Assembly (NCBI GenBank): GCA_023374045.1
Contig: CM041779.1
Coordinates: forward strand, 296,680,167 to 296,744,166
DNA from: Limonium bicolor
Lineage: Eukaryota; Streptophyta; Magnoliopsida; Caryophyllales; Plumbaginaceae
Reading direction: 5' to 3'
Length of the DNA: 64,000 nucleotides
In this document: positions 20,541 to 32,706 of the stretch, one piece after another
How positions within the stretch are numbered: position 1 is the stretch's first letter
Layout: every line of letters starts with the position of its first letter
Notes under the pieces: model-generated
Told to the model about the DNA's origin: nothing
The model's database searches: none
Seen by the model: the letters and a program-made list of their open reading frames with translations, nothing else
Program-made: the position numbers and the translations under genes

Positions 20541-21330
20541 TATATTCTGTGGCATTGACGCCGACTCCGTCATCATCAGATGCAGTTTGGCAGATGTACA
20601 GCTTGGTGTGGACATACTCTTTGCATTTTTTAGGTTGTACTTATCAAGGAGTTCCTTGATGTACTTTTGTTGATGATCTTGATCCCGTCCTTTTCCTGTT
20701 GAATTTGTAATCCTAAGAAGAACTTGAGCTCACCTAACTCATTCATGGAAAACTCTTGCTTCATAAGGTTAGCAAAATGGTCGCAGAGGGTGTTACTTGT
20801 AGAACCATAAATGATATCATCAACATAGATCTGTACTAGAAGTAAGTCATGTGATGAGTGTAGAATGAAGAGCGTTTTATCTACATTACCTCGAGAGAAA
20901 CCATTTTGCAATAGATATGTAGACAGTCTTTCATACCAGGCGTGGAGCCTGTTTCAGTCCGTAAAGGGCCTTACACAGTTTGTAAACGTAGTCGGGATGG
21001 ACGGAGTCTGTGAACCCTGGAGGTTGTTCGACGTAGACTTCTCTATCAATGTAGCCGTGAAGGAAGGCTGTCTTAACATCCATTTGATATAATTGGAAAC
21101 CTTTGTAAGCAGCAAACGCAATGAACATGCGAATTGCTTCAAGACGAGCTACTGGAGCGAAGGTTTCATCATAATCGATCCCTTCTTCTTGATTGTAGCC
21201 CTGAACGACTAATCGAGCTTTATTCCTGAAAACTTGGCCTGCAGTATCAAGTTTATTACGAAAGACCCAATGAGTACCAATGGCTTGTTGATGTGGGGCG
21301 AGGAACTAACTCCCAGACAGCATGTCGCTG
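20541..21330 (-). pseudogene. Copia reverse transcriptase (Sirevirus pol)
   Basis: Motifs in order on the minus strand: [20 protein letters not shown] (about 21215-21160), then [11 protein letters not shown] (about 21085), a segment [19 protein letters not shown] (about 20960), the catalytic YVDD (about 20825) and ELKFFLGLQIQQ. Frameshifts near 21260, 20930 and 20650 interrupt it; the catalytic Asp residues are kept. Confidence 0.93.
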
Positions 21331-22560
21331 GAGGGAATTGAGTTCCTCCTGCATAGCAGTAACCCAATCACTATCAAGGAGTGCTTCTTTGACATTTCGT
21401 GGTTCAGTACTAGACAGAAACGCACCAAAGGCACAGAGATTTTGCATAGCTTGTAGGCGTGTTTGAACACCGGTGTTTGGGTCTGTAATGATGTTTTCAG
21501 GAGGATGAGCAGATTTTTGCTGGAACTGGCGACGTGAAGCAGGAGGGGGGTGTGTCTTTGTCAGAGGAGTCAAAATTCAAGTTTTGTGGTAAGGGTGTCT
21601 CCGGGTTATTGTCTGAGTCAGTAGATTCTGATGAATTGTTTTTGTTTGTTGGGGAATCATGAGGAGTGATGGAGTGGGACTCAGGGAGTCTTCCTATTGG
21701 TACAGTGATGAAGTGTGGAGTGAGAAAATCATCGGGGGCAAAGTCAAGTTGATCAGAAGATGAGCCAACGTTGTGGGACTCATCGAACTTGACATGTGGG
21801 CTTTCTTCTAAACATTGAGTTCTCAGATTGATAACACGATAAGCTTTGCTTTTAGAAGAATAGCCAAGAAAAATACCTTCATCACTTTTAGGAGAGAACT
21901 TACCCAAGTTGTCCTTACCATTATTGTGAATAAAGCACTTACATCCGAAACGCCTGAGATGTATAAGACTTGGTTTACGTTGACGGAGTAGTTCATAGGG
22001 TGTCTTGTGAAGGAATGGATGAATCAACGCACGATTTAACACATAGCAGCTGTATTAACGGCTTCTGCCCAATAAGATGGAGTGAGTTGACTGTCGATGA
22101 GCATGGTGCGAGCCATTTCTACCAAGGTTCTATTTTTGCGTTCAACTACTCCGTTTTGTTCTGGAGTCGTGCTGATGATTTGGTGATCCATTCCGTTGTC
22201 CCTGCAAAACTCATCAAACGACTTGTTGCAAAATTCAGTACCCTAGTCCGTTCTCAGGGTTTTTAGAGTGAATGAAAATTTGTTGACAAGGATTTTATGG
22301 AGTTTGACAAACTCCGTAAAAGTTTCATCTTTGGTAAATAAGAAAATGACCCAGGTCCACCTGGAATAGTCATCAACTATGACCAGGATGTACCTCTTAC
22401 CACTTCTACTTTGAGTGCGCATGGGGCCAACAAGATCCATGTGTAGCAGTTCTAGCGGAGAGCTAGTAGAGAGAGTAGGCTTACTTTTGAAGGAGGACCG
22501 GGTGTGTTTACCTTTTACACATGCTTCACAAACGGAGTCTGTGTCAAAGGTTGTGTCGGG
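21331..22560 (-). pseudogene. Copia integrase (Sirevirus pol)
   Basis: The pre-integrase zinc motif ends near 22500 (CEACVKGK). The catalytic core follows: LLHMDLVGPM (first Asp, about 22440), LRTD (second Asp, about 22250) and GVVERKNRTL (Glu, about 22140). An in-frame TAG sits directly after the second Asp, and a 1-base loss near 22050 shifts the frame before NRALIHP. The C-terminal part (22042-21497) includes RRFGCKCFIHN and GIFLGYSSKSKAYRV, then an acidic linker, then a frameshift to the RT lead (21573-21256). Confidence 0.92.
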
Positions 22561-23049
22561 TAAACCGATCACCAAGTCCTTGCTTTTGAGTTTGTTCAAC
22601 AGCCTATGATTAGCGTGGCCAAGTCTGGAGTGCCACAGCAGTGAGTTTTTGGAATGCACATTGAGACAGACTTGGTCGTCTGGGTTAATGGAGTTTAAGC
22701 ACATTTTGTAGAGATTGCCTTCTCTACGTCCCACAGCTTTTAGTGAACCTGTACGCTCATCATAAACCTTACAATCCGAAGAGGAGAAAAGTACCAAATT
22801 GAATCTATCACAAATTTGAGAAATACTTAGTAAACTGTGTTGGAGTCTAGTGACCAGATGGACTCCATCAATTTTAAATTTTGAGGGGTTACCTACGGAT
22901 CCAACTCCCACGATTTCACCCTGGTTGTTGTTTCCAAAAGTAACCTTACCTCCTTGGTAGGATGAAAGCGAATTGAATTGATTTTGATCTCCAGTCATGT
23001 GACGAGAACATCCACTATCCAAGTACCAGCTGTCTCCATTCGCCTTCAC
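22561..23049 (-). pseudogene. Copia aspartic protease and pre-integrase region
   Basis: WYLDSGCSRHMTG (23030-22985) carries the protease active-site DSG. The frame continues through a beta-rich stretch to LWHSRLGHANHRLL (about 22640), the His-His half of the integrase zinc motif. This part is open and one of the better-preserved segments of the element. Confidence 0.92.
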
Positions 23050-23064
23050 CTACAAAAGAACAGA

Positions 23065-25156
23065 TTATTTGTTAGTTTTGGGAACCCAGATATACTTGGG
23101 TTCCCTTTTCGAGCCAGACTGCTTCAATTTTTCTCGTGCTTCAAGTATCAATTTGACACGTTTAACATTAAATGAGAGATCTCTATTCAGTTTATCACAT
23201 GCACTGTCTCGATGTCCAAGACTCCCGCAATAGCCACAAATTTTGGTTGGTGGAAGATTGACGTATTTCTGTTGTCCTTTCCACCAGGAGTCAAATTTTT
23301 CTTTTTCTTGATATCGTTTGGCTCTGTTGTCGGATTTGGACATATTCTTTAGAATGTCGAACTTACCTTTGTGCCACTTGGGCGTGGATTTAGTGGATCG
23401 AACTCCGGATTGTAGATTCACAATCTGTTGAGAGAGTTGTTCTACTTTAGAGCGAAGAGCATCTCGATCTTGACTAATTTCTTTGATTTTGGAGTTGGCC
23501 CACTCAGGTAGTTCGGAGGAGGTGACTTCTTTGATAAATTTAACTGGCTTAAGAGAAAGAGCGTGTTCTTTTTCTTTCAGTTTTTGAGTGAGGTTTTTGA
23601 TAGTGGTGTTCATGGATATGTTTTTGGATTGAGAAGCATTAAGATCATTTTGAAGAGAACAGCACTTATCAGTAAAGATGGTGAGGTCTTGTTTGAGAGA
23701 GTCGATCAGGGTGAGGGACTCTTTCTGGTCACCCTGTCTAAATTAAGTTTGTTCTAAGGTATCATGAAGTTCCTTTTGAAGGGAATCAACATGACGCCTT
23801 GAATCTTGCAGATCTAACCTGAGAGAACAAGAGATGGTTTTGTGTTCCTCAGCTTCATCTCTTAGAGCATACATAAGACCTTTTGAGATTTCGAGCTCCT
23901 CAGATAGCTCGGTTATCTTGCTGGTAAGACTTGCTTTGAGGGAGTTGTTCTCGGAGACAATTTTAGCAATTAGAGTCATAAATCCCATGGGAGAAATACG
24001 GTAAAGGTCTGTTTCAAGGTGGGAACGAGTTACCTCATTATCAGGGATCATGGACTCCGTCGTGTCATGTGCCATTAGACATACCAATCCGCTGGACTCT
24101 GTGTCTGGATCGTCGGAGTCTGAATCGCCCCATCCAACAGCTGCCATCAGCGATCTCCCTTGAGCTTTTCCATACTGGCTTTTGAGCAAAGGACAGTCCT
24201 TCTTGAAGTGACCAGGTTTATTGCAGTTGAAACAGGTGACAGAATTGAAGACTTGTTTAGAGGTGTTTGAGAATGATCGACTCTGTCGATTAGGTTGGTT
24301 GCGCATGAATTTTCGGAAGTTTTTGACTATGAAGACAAAGTCCTCCATAGTCTCGGCCTCACTTTCCTCAACAATAATGTCCACTAGCTCAGCCTTAGCC
24401 TGTCTGATTTGAGTATCAGCAACATAGGCTCCTTCTTGCGTTAACTGAGTCGAATTAACCTGCAAGGCTTGGTCATTCAAAGTAGTAGTCTTACTAGAAG
24501 AAGGAGAAGAAGTATTACCACATTTTTTCGAACATTCTTCTTATATTTATCTACGGATTGTAGATAGGAACCTAGGTCTTGACAGCTCCATTTGGATAAG
24601 TCCTTGCATGCTTTGGTGGAGATTACCGTTTCCGCCCATTCTTCTCTCAGACTGTCCAGCAACTTGTGCAAGACACTCTCTCTATCTGGTAGGATGCTAA
24701 CTTCCTGCATAGTAGTGGTTAGTAAATAGAAACGATCAAGCACTTCTTCCAGAGACTCACCTGGTTTCTGCAGAAAATTTTCATAGTCCATTCGAAGTTC
24801 TTGAGCTTTGCATTTCTTTAGTTCAGTGACTCCTTCGTGAGTTGCTTGAAGGAGTGTCCAGATCTCATTAGCGGACTTACAATGATTTACTCTCCTTTGT
24901 TCTGGGATGGACAAGCAGGTGTATATTGCGTGTGATGCTTGACGATTCAGCTCGTACCTCTTGCGATCTGCAGCAGTGCATGTGGATCGGTCTGGATTGA
25001 CTACAAGATCTCCTCCAGTGACTATTTCCCAAAGCTCGGAGTGACAGACTCAATGTGTTGCTCGATCTCGTTTTTCCAGTGGTCGTAGTTGGTGGAGGTG
25101 AGCCTGGGATGCTCGAAGTGCATTTTGTTGGTTTGATTGGCGAAGAGGTCTGCCAT
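23065..25156 (-). pseudogene. Sirevirus gag
   Basis: The ATG at 25156 follows the PBS by about 30 bases. The N-terminus (FEHPRLTSTNYDHWKNEIE) is followed by a 1-base frameshift near 25045, then the gag core (QRRVNHCKSANEIWTLLQAT, MDYENFLQKPGESLEEVLDR; 24914-24500), another frameshift at about 24480, and a CCHC zinc knuckle CFNCNKPGHFKKDCP (about 24235-24190). A coiled-coil stretch (23960-23470) and a second knuckle-like CGYCGSLGHRDSAC (about 23240-23200) follow. Two knuckles and a long coiled coil fit the large Sirevirus gag. Confidence 0.9.
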
Positions 25157-25187
25157 TGCTTCGATGATTGATCGTTAGCCTAAGCAA

Positions 25188-25200
25188 GGCTCTGCTACCA
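25188..25200 (-). other. Primer binding site, initiator tRNA-Met type
   Basis: Minus-strand TGGTAGCAGAGCC lies two bases inside the 5' LTR. The usual plant form is TGGTATCAGAGCC; one base differs. Confidence 0.85.
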
Positions 25201-25202
25201 CG

Positions 25203-26021
25203 TGTAGGATCGGGTGGCTAACTCAAACCAATCAAAGGTGTGAGTCTAAGGATTGGTTTGACTTAATCAGCCTTCGTAAATGAGAAACACTCTGTGATGT
25301 AGAGGCACTCTATCGAATTAATAGAACTAAGGGTGCGGAAGACTTTTGCGGTAATTGTAGTGAAACAAAGAAAAGAAAGAAGGACTCTGTGGAACTCAGC
25401 GAGATACACAAATAAGCTATTTCATTTCCTGGTCAAATAAAACAACTTACAAATGCCCACTAAGTAGAAGGAATCTACTTAGCGGGTTTTCACTCACTCA
25501 CCCAACACACTTTCTAATCAGAACAATGGTAAGCGTAGTGAAACTAGGATCTTCCTAGGTGGAGTCTTTCTAGAGGTGCTAACTAACTTGGTACGTATTC
25601 TCTCTCTTTCTAGCTTACAATGCAATTCTCTTTCTTTCTCTAAGCTTTGAAATAATACTCAATGAAAGCGCACGTGAAACTGTCTATTACATATCTTATT
25701 TATACTCTAAGTTCAGCAGCGGGTCGAAGGAGTTAGTTCCGAAAATACCGGAACTAACTTAGTGGGCAACTTCCAACGGCTCCGAAGTGGTCTTCTTACT
25801 TGGGCCGCGATCTTCGGAGGTTGAGGAAGAACTTCATGACCGTTGTGGCACTTAAGGTGTTCCGAGTTGACTCCTGATTTATCGCAGCAGCACGGGAGAG
25901 TCTATGGAGTCTTCTTTGTTGCACAGACTCTATCGCAGAGTCTCACTCTTTGTGTCTGTCAAGTGGTGATTGACTCTGTCGCGGTGAAAGACTATCTCTG
26001 CAACACTCCGATGTCCCAACA
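25203..26021 (-). mobile_element. 5' LTR of the Sirevirus-like element
   Basis: Pairs with 16675-17482. It has the same ends (TGTTGGGACATC ... CCTACA on the minus strand), TATA box (25696-25705) and palindrome GTTAGTTCCG / CGGAACTAAC (25732-25758). Confidence 0.93.
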
Positions 26022-26026
26022 ACCTC
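26022..26026. repeat. Target-site duplication, Sirevirus right side
   Basis: acctc, paired with gcctc at 16670-16674. Confidence 0.65.
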
Positions 26027-27581
26027 TTTTCCCCGTGCCAATGTGGGAGATATAGCATTATCCAGAGGGGCCGTTAGGGTCTAAGTCGATGTTAGGAGGT
26101 GAAGGGACTGCTTTTCGCCAATAATTAAATCAGGAGTAAGAAAAGGGGTAACCTGAGGGGGAACGGTGTGGGGAAAATAAAATGACTCTCCCCTAGCCAT
26201 AATAAATATTCCGTTCAAATTATTCCCGTTTCCCGCATAAATCACGAAATTAGGGAATATCTCCAAATTATCATCTTTTTCTTTTACGTGTTGGGACGCT
26301 GCCGTTTTTGTAAGAGGTGTTGTATTTTGGATGTGTGTGTTACACATATCTGTGCATTTCCAAATGGCGCCGTGTGGGAAGAATTCATTCCCCTCTCCTC
26401 AGACGCTTGCCGAAAGTCATTCATACCCGTCGTTTCTACTTCTGGGGATTCCGACATGGAGCCTTCTTGAGTGTTCTCTTGTTGGTGTTGCGATAGATTT
26501 TCAGACTAGTATTCAATGATTCCGACGTTGTAGATTTCTCCCTCTACTTCTACTCGGATATCCTCGTTAATGATAGACATTTTTGAGGTGTTAATTTGTG
26601 CTTGTATCTTCAAGTGCTTCGGGATCTTTTGCATGTCCGAGCAGATTTCTGTAATTTCTCCAAGATGCCTTGTTATCATTTTAACAGATTCTTCCGACCA
26701 AGCTTGTACTGGGATGCCTCGTATTGCATGCTAGTAGGTATGCTGGTTAGGTGGTCTGTGGTTCACCATTCTCTGACTTCCTAGCTACGTTCCACTTCCA
26801 GGATTAACTGTTTGAATTCAATAGCCTTCTCGTAGGAGTTGAAAACAACAATATATTTGGAGAGTGCCACACATGTGATTTCTTCAATGTACTTACCCCA
26901 GCCTGACAAGCTCTGTTGGATACGTAATTGGCTACTGGGTGATGGAGTGACGATCACGATTCCCCGATTTAATCTTTCTTTCATTGACAGAGAGTTGTCC
27001 AGGCTGATGAATCCTTTTGGGGGTTCGTTGCAGTTCGAGATCCTTACCTGTGATGGAGAGGGCAGTGCTGTTTGGCTACTACTCTCTTGACGTACTCCTA
27101 CTCGTGGGTCTGAGTGAGCTTTCGGGGTCCATCTTGAGTGTTGATATGTCGAGAGCCCCAGGATAAATCTTCTGTTAATTGCCGTTTGAGTTTGAAGTTG
27201 ACTCCTATCCACCATTAATCTGTTCGTCTCCTTGATTGCTTGGCCAGCCTCTGCTTTGGTTTTGGATCCCCACTATCTGCCCAAACTGGTCGAAGATCTT
27301 TTAGATGGTTCCAGTTCTTGATTCCTTGTTGATATTGTCTATGAAGACGGTAGCACCCAGCGTGGATTTCTGATTCAACTTAAGGGGGGATAAGTTTGTT
27401 GAGGTCATGGTGAGAGGGCTTAGATATGGAGTGGTAGTGAGGCCCGGGGTGAGGAGGAGGAACGACAGAGTATTATTGTAGCAGAAGAGTGGTTTTGTGG
27501 TGGAGTTGTAATCTGGTGGTGGCGGGGCAGCGTTCGTCGGTGGTAGGATGTCTTAGGCGAAGGTCTCAGTGGTGGCGACAT
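26027..27581 (-). pseudogene. LINE ORF1, N-terminal part (RRM-like and DUF4283-like)
   Basis: An ATG at 27581 lies 55 bases from the LINE 5' end. After a Pro/Ser/Thr-rich lead, a segment near 27360-27260 reads TVFIDNINKESRTGTI-stop-KIFDQFGQIVG, the RNP2 side of an RRM. An open frame (27215-26781) ends with LSGWGKYIEEITCVALSKYI and VVFNSYEKAIEF, followed after stops by GIPVQAWSEESVKMITRHLG (about 26730-26670), the pattern of the DUF4283-like domain of plant L1 ORF1 proteins. ORF1 proteins bind LINE RNA. Several stops show it is dead. Confidence 0.65.
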
Positions 27582-27636
27582 GATGCTGGAGTGAGCGAGG
27601 GGTTGAGAGGTAGGAGAGAGGAGAGAGGCTAGACAT

Positions 27637-27651
27637 AGCGAGTGAAAGAGA
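27637..27651. repeat. Right target-site duplication of the LINE
   Basis: agcgagtgaaagaga pairs with 9574-9588 (one mismatch) and adjoins the LINE 5' end. Confidence 0.8.
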
Positions 27652-29798
27652 ATGAAGAGATAAGTTAAAGTATATTACCGGTTCCTAAATGGATTGTTTT
27701 CAGCCCCTCTTTTCAATTTGGCGTGCGAGAGATGTAGCAGTACCAATTTCTACAGAGGCAAATGCAGACATAACATAAGTATGAATTGATGGCACTAAAC
27801 TATATTACTTATAATGTTTATAGCTTGCTTATAATTATAAGCATAAATAATGATCAAACATTGTTCCAACCCATATATAAGCATATTAATCCCAGGCCAA
27901 AAAGCTACCCTAACTATACTTAAAAGAAGAGCAAAAAACAACATAAATTTTCATTTAGACATTTCGTCAAACACCTTGTATGCATACATAATTTTATTAA
28001 TTCAACAACCAAATCTTGCAAACATTTCACACACACAATAAATATCAACATCCATAATCACAACGTGACACTAACAACCGACGAAATAGAGTTTTCTATT
28101 TTAATTTTTAAAGTTTGAAAAACTGGCTATTTCGGCAATTGCTACTAGTAACAATAGGCCAACAAATACTTGTCTATACAAATGATCGTAGAACCCTTCA
28201 GAACTTCAGTGAATTTATGTCAGTAATGAACCCAATGACAAGGGAGAAAACTACCTCATGATATTACAATATAAACTTCCCATCAGGGCACGATATCGTA
28301 AACATTCACAGAACATAAAATACATAATCATACCCATTGAACAGGGGACCCGTAGGAACAAAACAGTTGCCTCGGGACACACCCTAATATCGTTTGATAA
28401 GGAGATTGACAAGGAATACTTCACAAAATCATAAACGTGTGACGGACACCACGAGCATACAAAAACGAGATGTGGGACGACCGCGCTCCAGGGGAGCTTG
28501 TGGGCTTGACAGGCTCAATTACGAGCTAGTCAAGTAGGTAGCAATGTATCAGTAGGGTACCCCACACATGAAACCTAGTGGTGAAAGGAACACAAGAAGT
28601 AGTCAACTCCGTGCCAAAGCCAGTGACACAAACCTAAACTAGTATAAATAACAACCTCGAATAAATTAACGGGAAGAGCCTCAACTAAAACAATGAGACA
28701 AAAGAAACCAAAACCTCAAATATAATACGACCAGGGTCGTAACTCCACAAGGGAGTGATTAAAACACAACAATATAAAGGGAAATCTCCCGACATACGAG
28801 AGAGCTGATAGTCAGCAAAGTGACCAGAAATGAAAACTTTCTGAATGAGCAAGAGAATATGTGAATACTTATTAAGATAAACGATCTACTAACATTGGAA
28901 AACTACATCACCCAGAAAGTACCGACCGAGGATGAAAACTGCCACCCGGAAGAGGGGCATTAGAAAAATATTCTCAGACTAAAGGCACAAACAATACAAT
29001 ACGATATAGCAATCACTGTATGCCCAAATTAAGAACAACGATATGTTCCCACTCAAAACGGGTTAAACACAAACACATCACTATGAAATAAAAGAAAGGT
29101 AGAGCTAGTACACTAGCGGATGCGCTCAGTTTAAGGCCAATGTAACAATAACCAATAACTATCAAATCGGCCAAAAATATGGTGCGCACAAAAGCGACCA
29201 TTATAAATAGCCATCATAAATAAGTAAGTTGGCAAAGATCAGATGAGTGAAACTCGCTTGGAACTCAATGATAAGAAACACACAAATATATAATTACACT
29301 CTAGACGGAATGACATAAAATGTAGAAAGGATATAAAGACACACCAGGAGACAAACACCGCAACTGCCAGGGAGCATACCCACATGGGATGCTGAAAGAA
29401 GCAAGATACGAATATGAGAACAACAAATGAATTTCCCTAGCAAAGAGCAGGGTGAACCACACAAACACTACTATTAGGCCGATATACACAAGTACAACAT
29501 ACTTCATCGAAAATACCTAACAAATACTACAACTAACATATTACTCCGAACAAAACGATTTGGAGACACGGGATGACAAGGATTATCTCCATGAATATAT
29601 AGACTAGTATATCTCAAGATGGCTGAGACCAGTGCAAGAGCACTAATTATCAACGATAATCAATGCCGTTTTTCACCTCAACTGAAAGTCAGTGAATAAA
29701 TTCAAAGAACACTTGATGACATAGTACGCGCATGAGCTCTAGTAATCCAGGACACCGGGATAGAGAATCTAAATCTAATCGGGCGTTCGTATAATAAA
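27652..29798. other. Non-coding AT-rich stretch between LINE and Athila
   Basis: No gene recognised on either strand; the few open frames (27850-28041, 29013-29201, 29301-29507) are short, hydrophobic and without motifs. Because the Athila at 29804 inserted here, this stretch is contiguous with 42440 onward. I infer that it is the interior of the plus-strand Gypsy element whose PPT and LTR follow at 43333. Confidence 0.4.
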
Positions 29799-29803
29799 GA
29801 TAC
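29799..29803. repeat. Target-site duplication, Athila left side
   Basis: gatac, identical to 42435-42439. Confidence 0.9.
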
Positions 29804-30813
29804 TGTTGGGTAAAAACCTACCGGCAAGTATACCGGTCGATTATAGCAAGTTTTCCTAGAAGTGTCCCTCCAGGTTATCGAATCCAAGGGAGGCAGCGTT
29901 TTAGTTTAATTGATATTTCAGAACAAACTAATGAATCGGTTCACTCCAGTAACAGGGGGGTTTTGTTTGTTGAATTACTAAAGTATGAAACAGGAATGTA
30001 AATATGAGCAAAGGTAATAAATGCAACACAGTGGGCAAAATAATGATATTTTTGATTTAATAAAAAAAGGGAAAATTCCGGTTTACTAATCCTCCAAATT
30101 CTTCGGTTCCTTTCTCAGTGTGTTTACCAAAATTCAGATTAAAATCCTAGATCAGAAATATTCCACGTTCTATCTCCCGCTCGGTGGAATCTAATTAACA
30201 GCTAATAAATTTTAACTCTCGTTACAAATTTACTAATTGCTAACAACTTTAAGAATAATCCAGTTTAATGATCAGTTAATATCCTAGAGGAATTACCGTC
30301 TCTAAATTAACCAGTGTTGTTCCTGTTGTCTATTATCTACCGCAGTTCTCACTTATAAGCAGATAAACTGGTAAAATCAAGTAATTGGCCAAATCACAAG
30401 ATTTATAAAAATAAATAAGGAACAACACTTTAATCTATTAAAATGGTAAATCACAAAGATAATGGAACCTTGAATTTGGATTACATAGCAAACCGAAATT
30501 TATAAAAACTACTCATCCATGGAAATGAAATTACTGTGACAATATGTAAATAACATTAAAGAAGAAAAAGAAGAAGAAACTCTGTTTTAAGGCTCTTTGA
30601 TGGAGTCTCTGTGCACAACCAGCAGTTTCCTCCGCTCAATCTCCAGATGATGGTGAAGTCTCCAGCTGCTTGTGTATTCTAGATTTCTGTGTATGTGTGG
30701 TGTTTTATGAGATGAATGATATGAATGGAACGTGGTTTATGAAATGGAGGTGGATGGAGTTGTGGTATATTGCTCTCCAGAATTGTGTGTCTAAAAATGA
30801 GTGATATTGAGTT

Positions 30814-30823
30814 CTATTTATAG
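30814..30823 (-). promoter_or_regulatory. TATA box in Athila 3' LTR
   Basis: CTATAAATAG on the minus strand, conserved in the other LTR at 41723-41732. It lies about 270 bases downstream of the hairpin modules, a usual U3 layout. Confidence 0.7.
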
Positions 30824-31094
30824 AACTGATTTGTGGAACACGTATAGGAGCAACAGGGCAGTGGTGCTGGAATTTGTAAGTGGAATGGTGGGTGTGTTAC
30901 GTGAGTGTTTTGCTGGATTTGGGGAGATGATTAGATTAGTGGAGGGATGATTGGAAAGTAGCAGTGGAAGGGACAAAAACTAAGGCTGGAAAGGAAGTAC
31001 GCTGGATGATGAGATAAGGGGCTGTGTAGTTTAATATGTAGAGAATAGAATTTTCTTTTCATTCGCGCGCTACAGACGTCCGATTCCAGCAGTA

Positions 31095-31276
31095 TGGTCC
31101 AGGACTTAAGCCTTGTATAATGTCCCAGACCATGGTGTAGAAACAGGTCGAGAGTTCTTTCATTGTGTGGTCCGGGACTTAAGTTGTGTATAAGGTCTCG
31201 GACCATACCTGTATTTAAGCCGAGAGTGGAGTATGTTGTGGTCTGGGACTTAAGTTATGCAACAAGTCCCGGACCA
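31095..31276. repeat. Three GGTCCGGGACTT hairpin modules in the Athila 3' LTR
   Basis: Palindromes at about 31095-31132, 31168-31205 and 31239-31276 have arms near GGTCCGGGACTT / AAGTCCCGGACC and 10-14 base loops. They are about 72 bp apart, separated by linkers with gtcgagagt or ccgagagt. Arms in this copy carry a few changes (ccagga, tctcgg), where the 42004-42185 copy is closer to perfect. Confidence 0.88.
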
Positions 31277-31525
31277 TGTCTGTATTTAGGTCGAGAGTTG
31301 AATTTCTTGATTCTATTTAGCTTGTTTGATTTGCCATGTGTTCCAACAGTGATAGGAGTGTGTTTCCTTGGGAGATTAAAACCTGAAAAAGCACACAAAA
31401 ACCATAAAAGAAGACAATTGCAACAAGAAACATAAAAATGCTCATAAGACAGGAATTTAATAGTAAATGATAACGAATTGGGTCTCAAAAGACCATGCAG
31501 AAATAGGTAAATTCCTGACTTATCA

Positions 31526-31540
31526 ACATCCCCACACTTA
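31526..31540 (-). other. PPT of the Athila-like element
   Basis: Minus-strand agtgtggggatgt lies directly before the 3' LTR. Similar tccccacactta motifs recur at about 32450 and 32550 as possible extra tracts. Confidence 0.7.
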
Positions 31541-32706
31541 AACTTTTGCTTGTCCTCAAGCAATTACTGCAAGCAAAATGTACCAGATTTTCAAAAGCGG
31601 GGATTTATCAGGTCAGGAAAATGTACAAGGAAATCTAATGCTGAAAAACAGTCATAAGAAACAATGACTAGTACTGCAAGTTTTCTTAAACAGTGAAGCT
31701 AGAGTGTTTGACAAATGCATGAGACTATCATCATAACTATTGAATCCAAACTGTACTTAGGGCTTTACTTTCCGTTTGCTTTCCACAATTCACTGGACGA
31801 CAAGGGGCAAGAAGTAATGTCATATTCAACATTACCTTTCATTGCCTCATACTCATAATCAAGGAAGAATTTGCAATAAACTATTTAGCATGAAAGAACT
31901 TTCCTTCCAATTTTTCTGAGTACGCATTATTCATTTCATCCCCCAGACTTTTTCTCCCCATCCTTGTAGCGGTGTTGGGCCTTCTATCCCAGATCAGATG
32001 ATCTTAGGTAGATGAGTGATGAGGCACTCCATGGGCTTAATTACCGAATGGGAGAGGCCTGTTCCGGTTCAGAGTAGATTAGAGGAGTACCTTGCCTTTG
32101 TCCTTTCCTTCCATTCATTCCAAAACTTTCCCAAAGCCCTAAGTTAGTTCAAACAAAATAGTCACAAAATGGTCTCACCTTTTATTGAAAGAAATAGATG
32201 AAAATTTTAACCAAAACTGACAATCCAAGCAGTATAACCATAGTTCTTTTGACCGAAGGTTCAGATTAAATCTCAAAAAATTTCGCTACTCGTCCGTTAT
32301 TCCCGACTGACGCATCTCACCACAAATGAGAACCAAGTATGTCGAGTTAAAAATTTTGTGGAGGGTCATCAAAGGTTAATGAAGAGAGAATAAGTCTTGT
32401 CAGGAGTCACATAAAACAAACAAATAGACGTGCAACCCCCTTACTACTTCCCCACACTTAGAAAAATAGCAATGCCCTCATTGCTACTGGAATGTGATTA
32501 TAGTGCAAAAGAAAGAATAGGACTCCCCTGAATAATCGGTGAAGATGATGTCCCCACACTCATGACAAGGAACAGGAGACTTAAGGAGGGTTGTGAAAAT
32601 TTCGGCAGAGTCTCCTTTGTTTTCTTTCGATCTCGCACACAGAAGATGGCAGTCCTGTTTGAATATCTAGAAGCAACAGAAATCTCATAGCAACAACATA
32701 GGAGAT
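31541..32706 (-). other. 3' untranslated region of the Athila-like element
   Basis: No gene seen between the end of the third ORF region and the PPT. It is AT-rich with two extra PPT-like motifs (32450, 32550). Confidence 0.6.

Larger units (their letters stand above)
16675..26021 (-). mobile_element. Sirevirus-like Copia retrotransposon, 9.35 kb
   Basis: It has LTRs of 808 bp (16675-17482) and 819 bp (25203-26021), a PBS matching initiator tRNA-Met, a PPT, and on the minus strand gag, protease, integrase, RT, RNase H (the Copia order) plus a third ORF before the 3' LTR. The extra ORF, repeated PPT-like motifs and the RT type point to the Sirevirus group. All coding parts carry frameshifts, so it is a non-functional copy. 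It is inserted in the LINE. Confidence 0.93.
9589..27636 (-). mobile_element. LINE (L1-like) on the minus strand, split by CACTA and Copia insertions
   Basis: The 3' end is a T10 run (9589-9598, poly-A on the minus strand) and the 5' end is 27636; both abut 15-bp direct repeats. Removing the CACTA (9803-15547) and the Copia (16675-26021) leaves about 2.95 kb: 27636-26027, 16669-15548 and 9802-9589. The first segment encodes an ORF1 with an RRM-like piece and a DUF4283-like domain. No reverse transcriptase is seen, so ORF2 is missing apart from possible traces; complete plant L1 elements are usually over 5 kb. The 5' end looks complete, so the loss is internal. Confidence 0.7.
29804..31525 (-). 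mobile_element. 3' LTR of the Athila-like element
   Basis: Matches 40737-42434 with scattered one-base changes and small indels. On the minus strand it begins TGATAAGTCAGGAATT. It carries three hairpin modules (31095-31276) and a TATA box (30814-30823). Confidence 0.95.

Noticed and set aside
31163..31563. Open frames over the Athila LTR hairpins (and the near-identical frames at 41840-42287)
   Set aside because: They occur on both strands within LTRs and merely repeat because the LTRs are copies.
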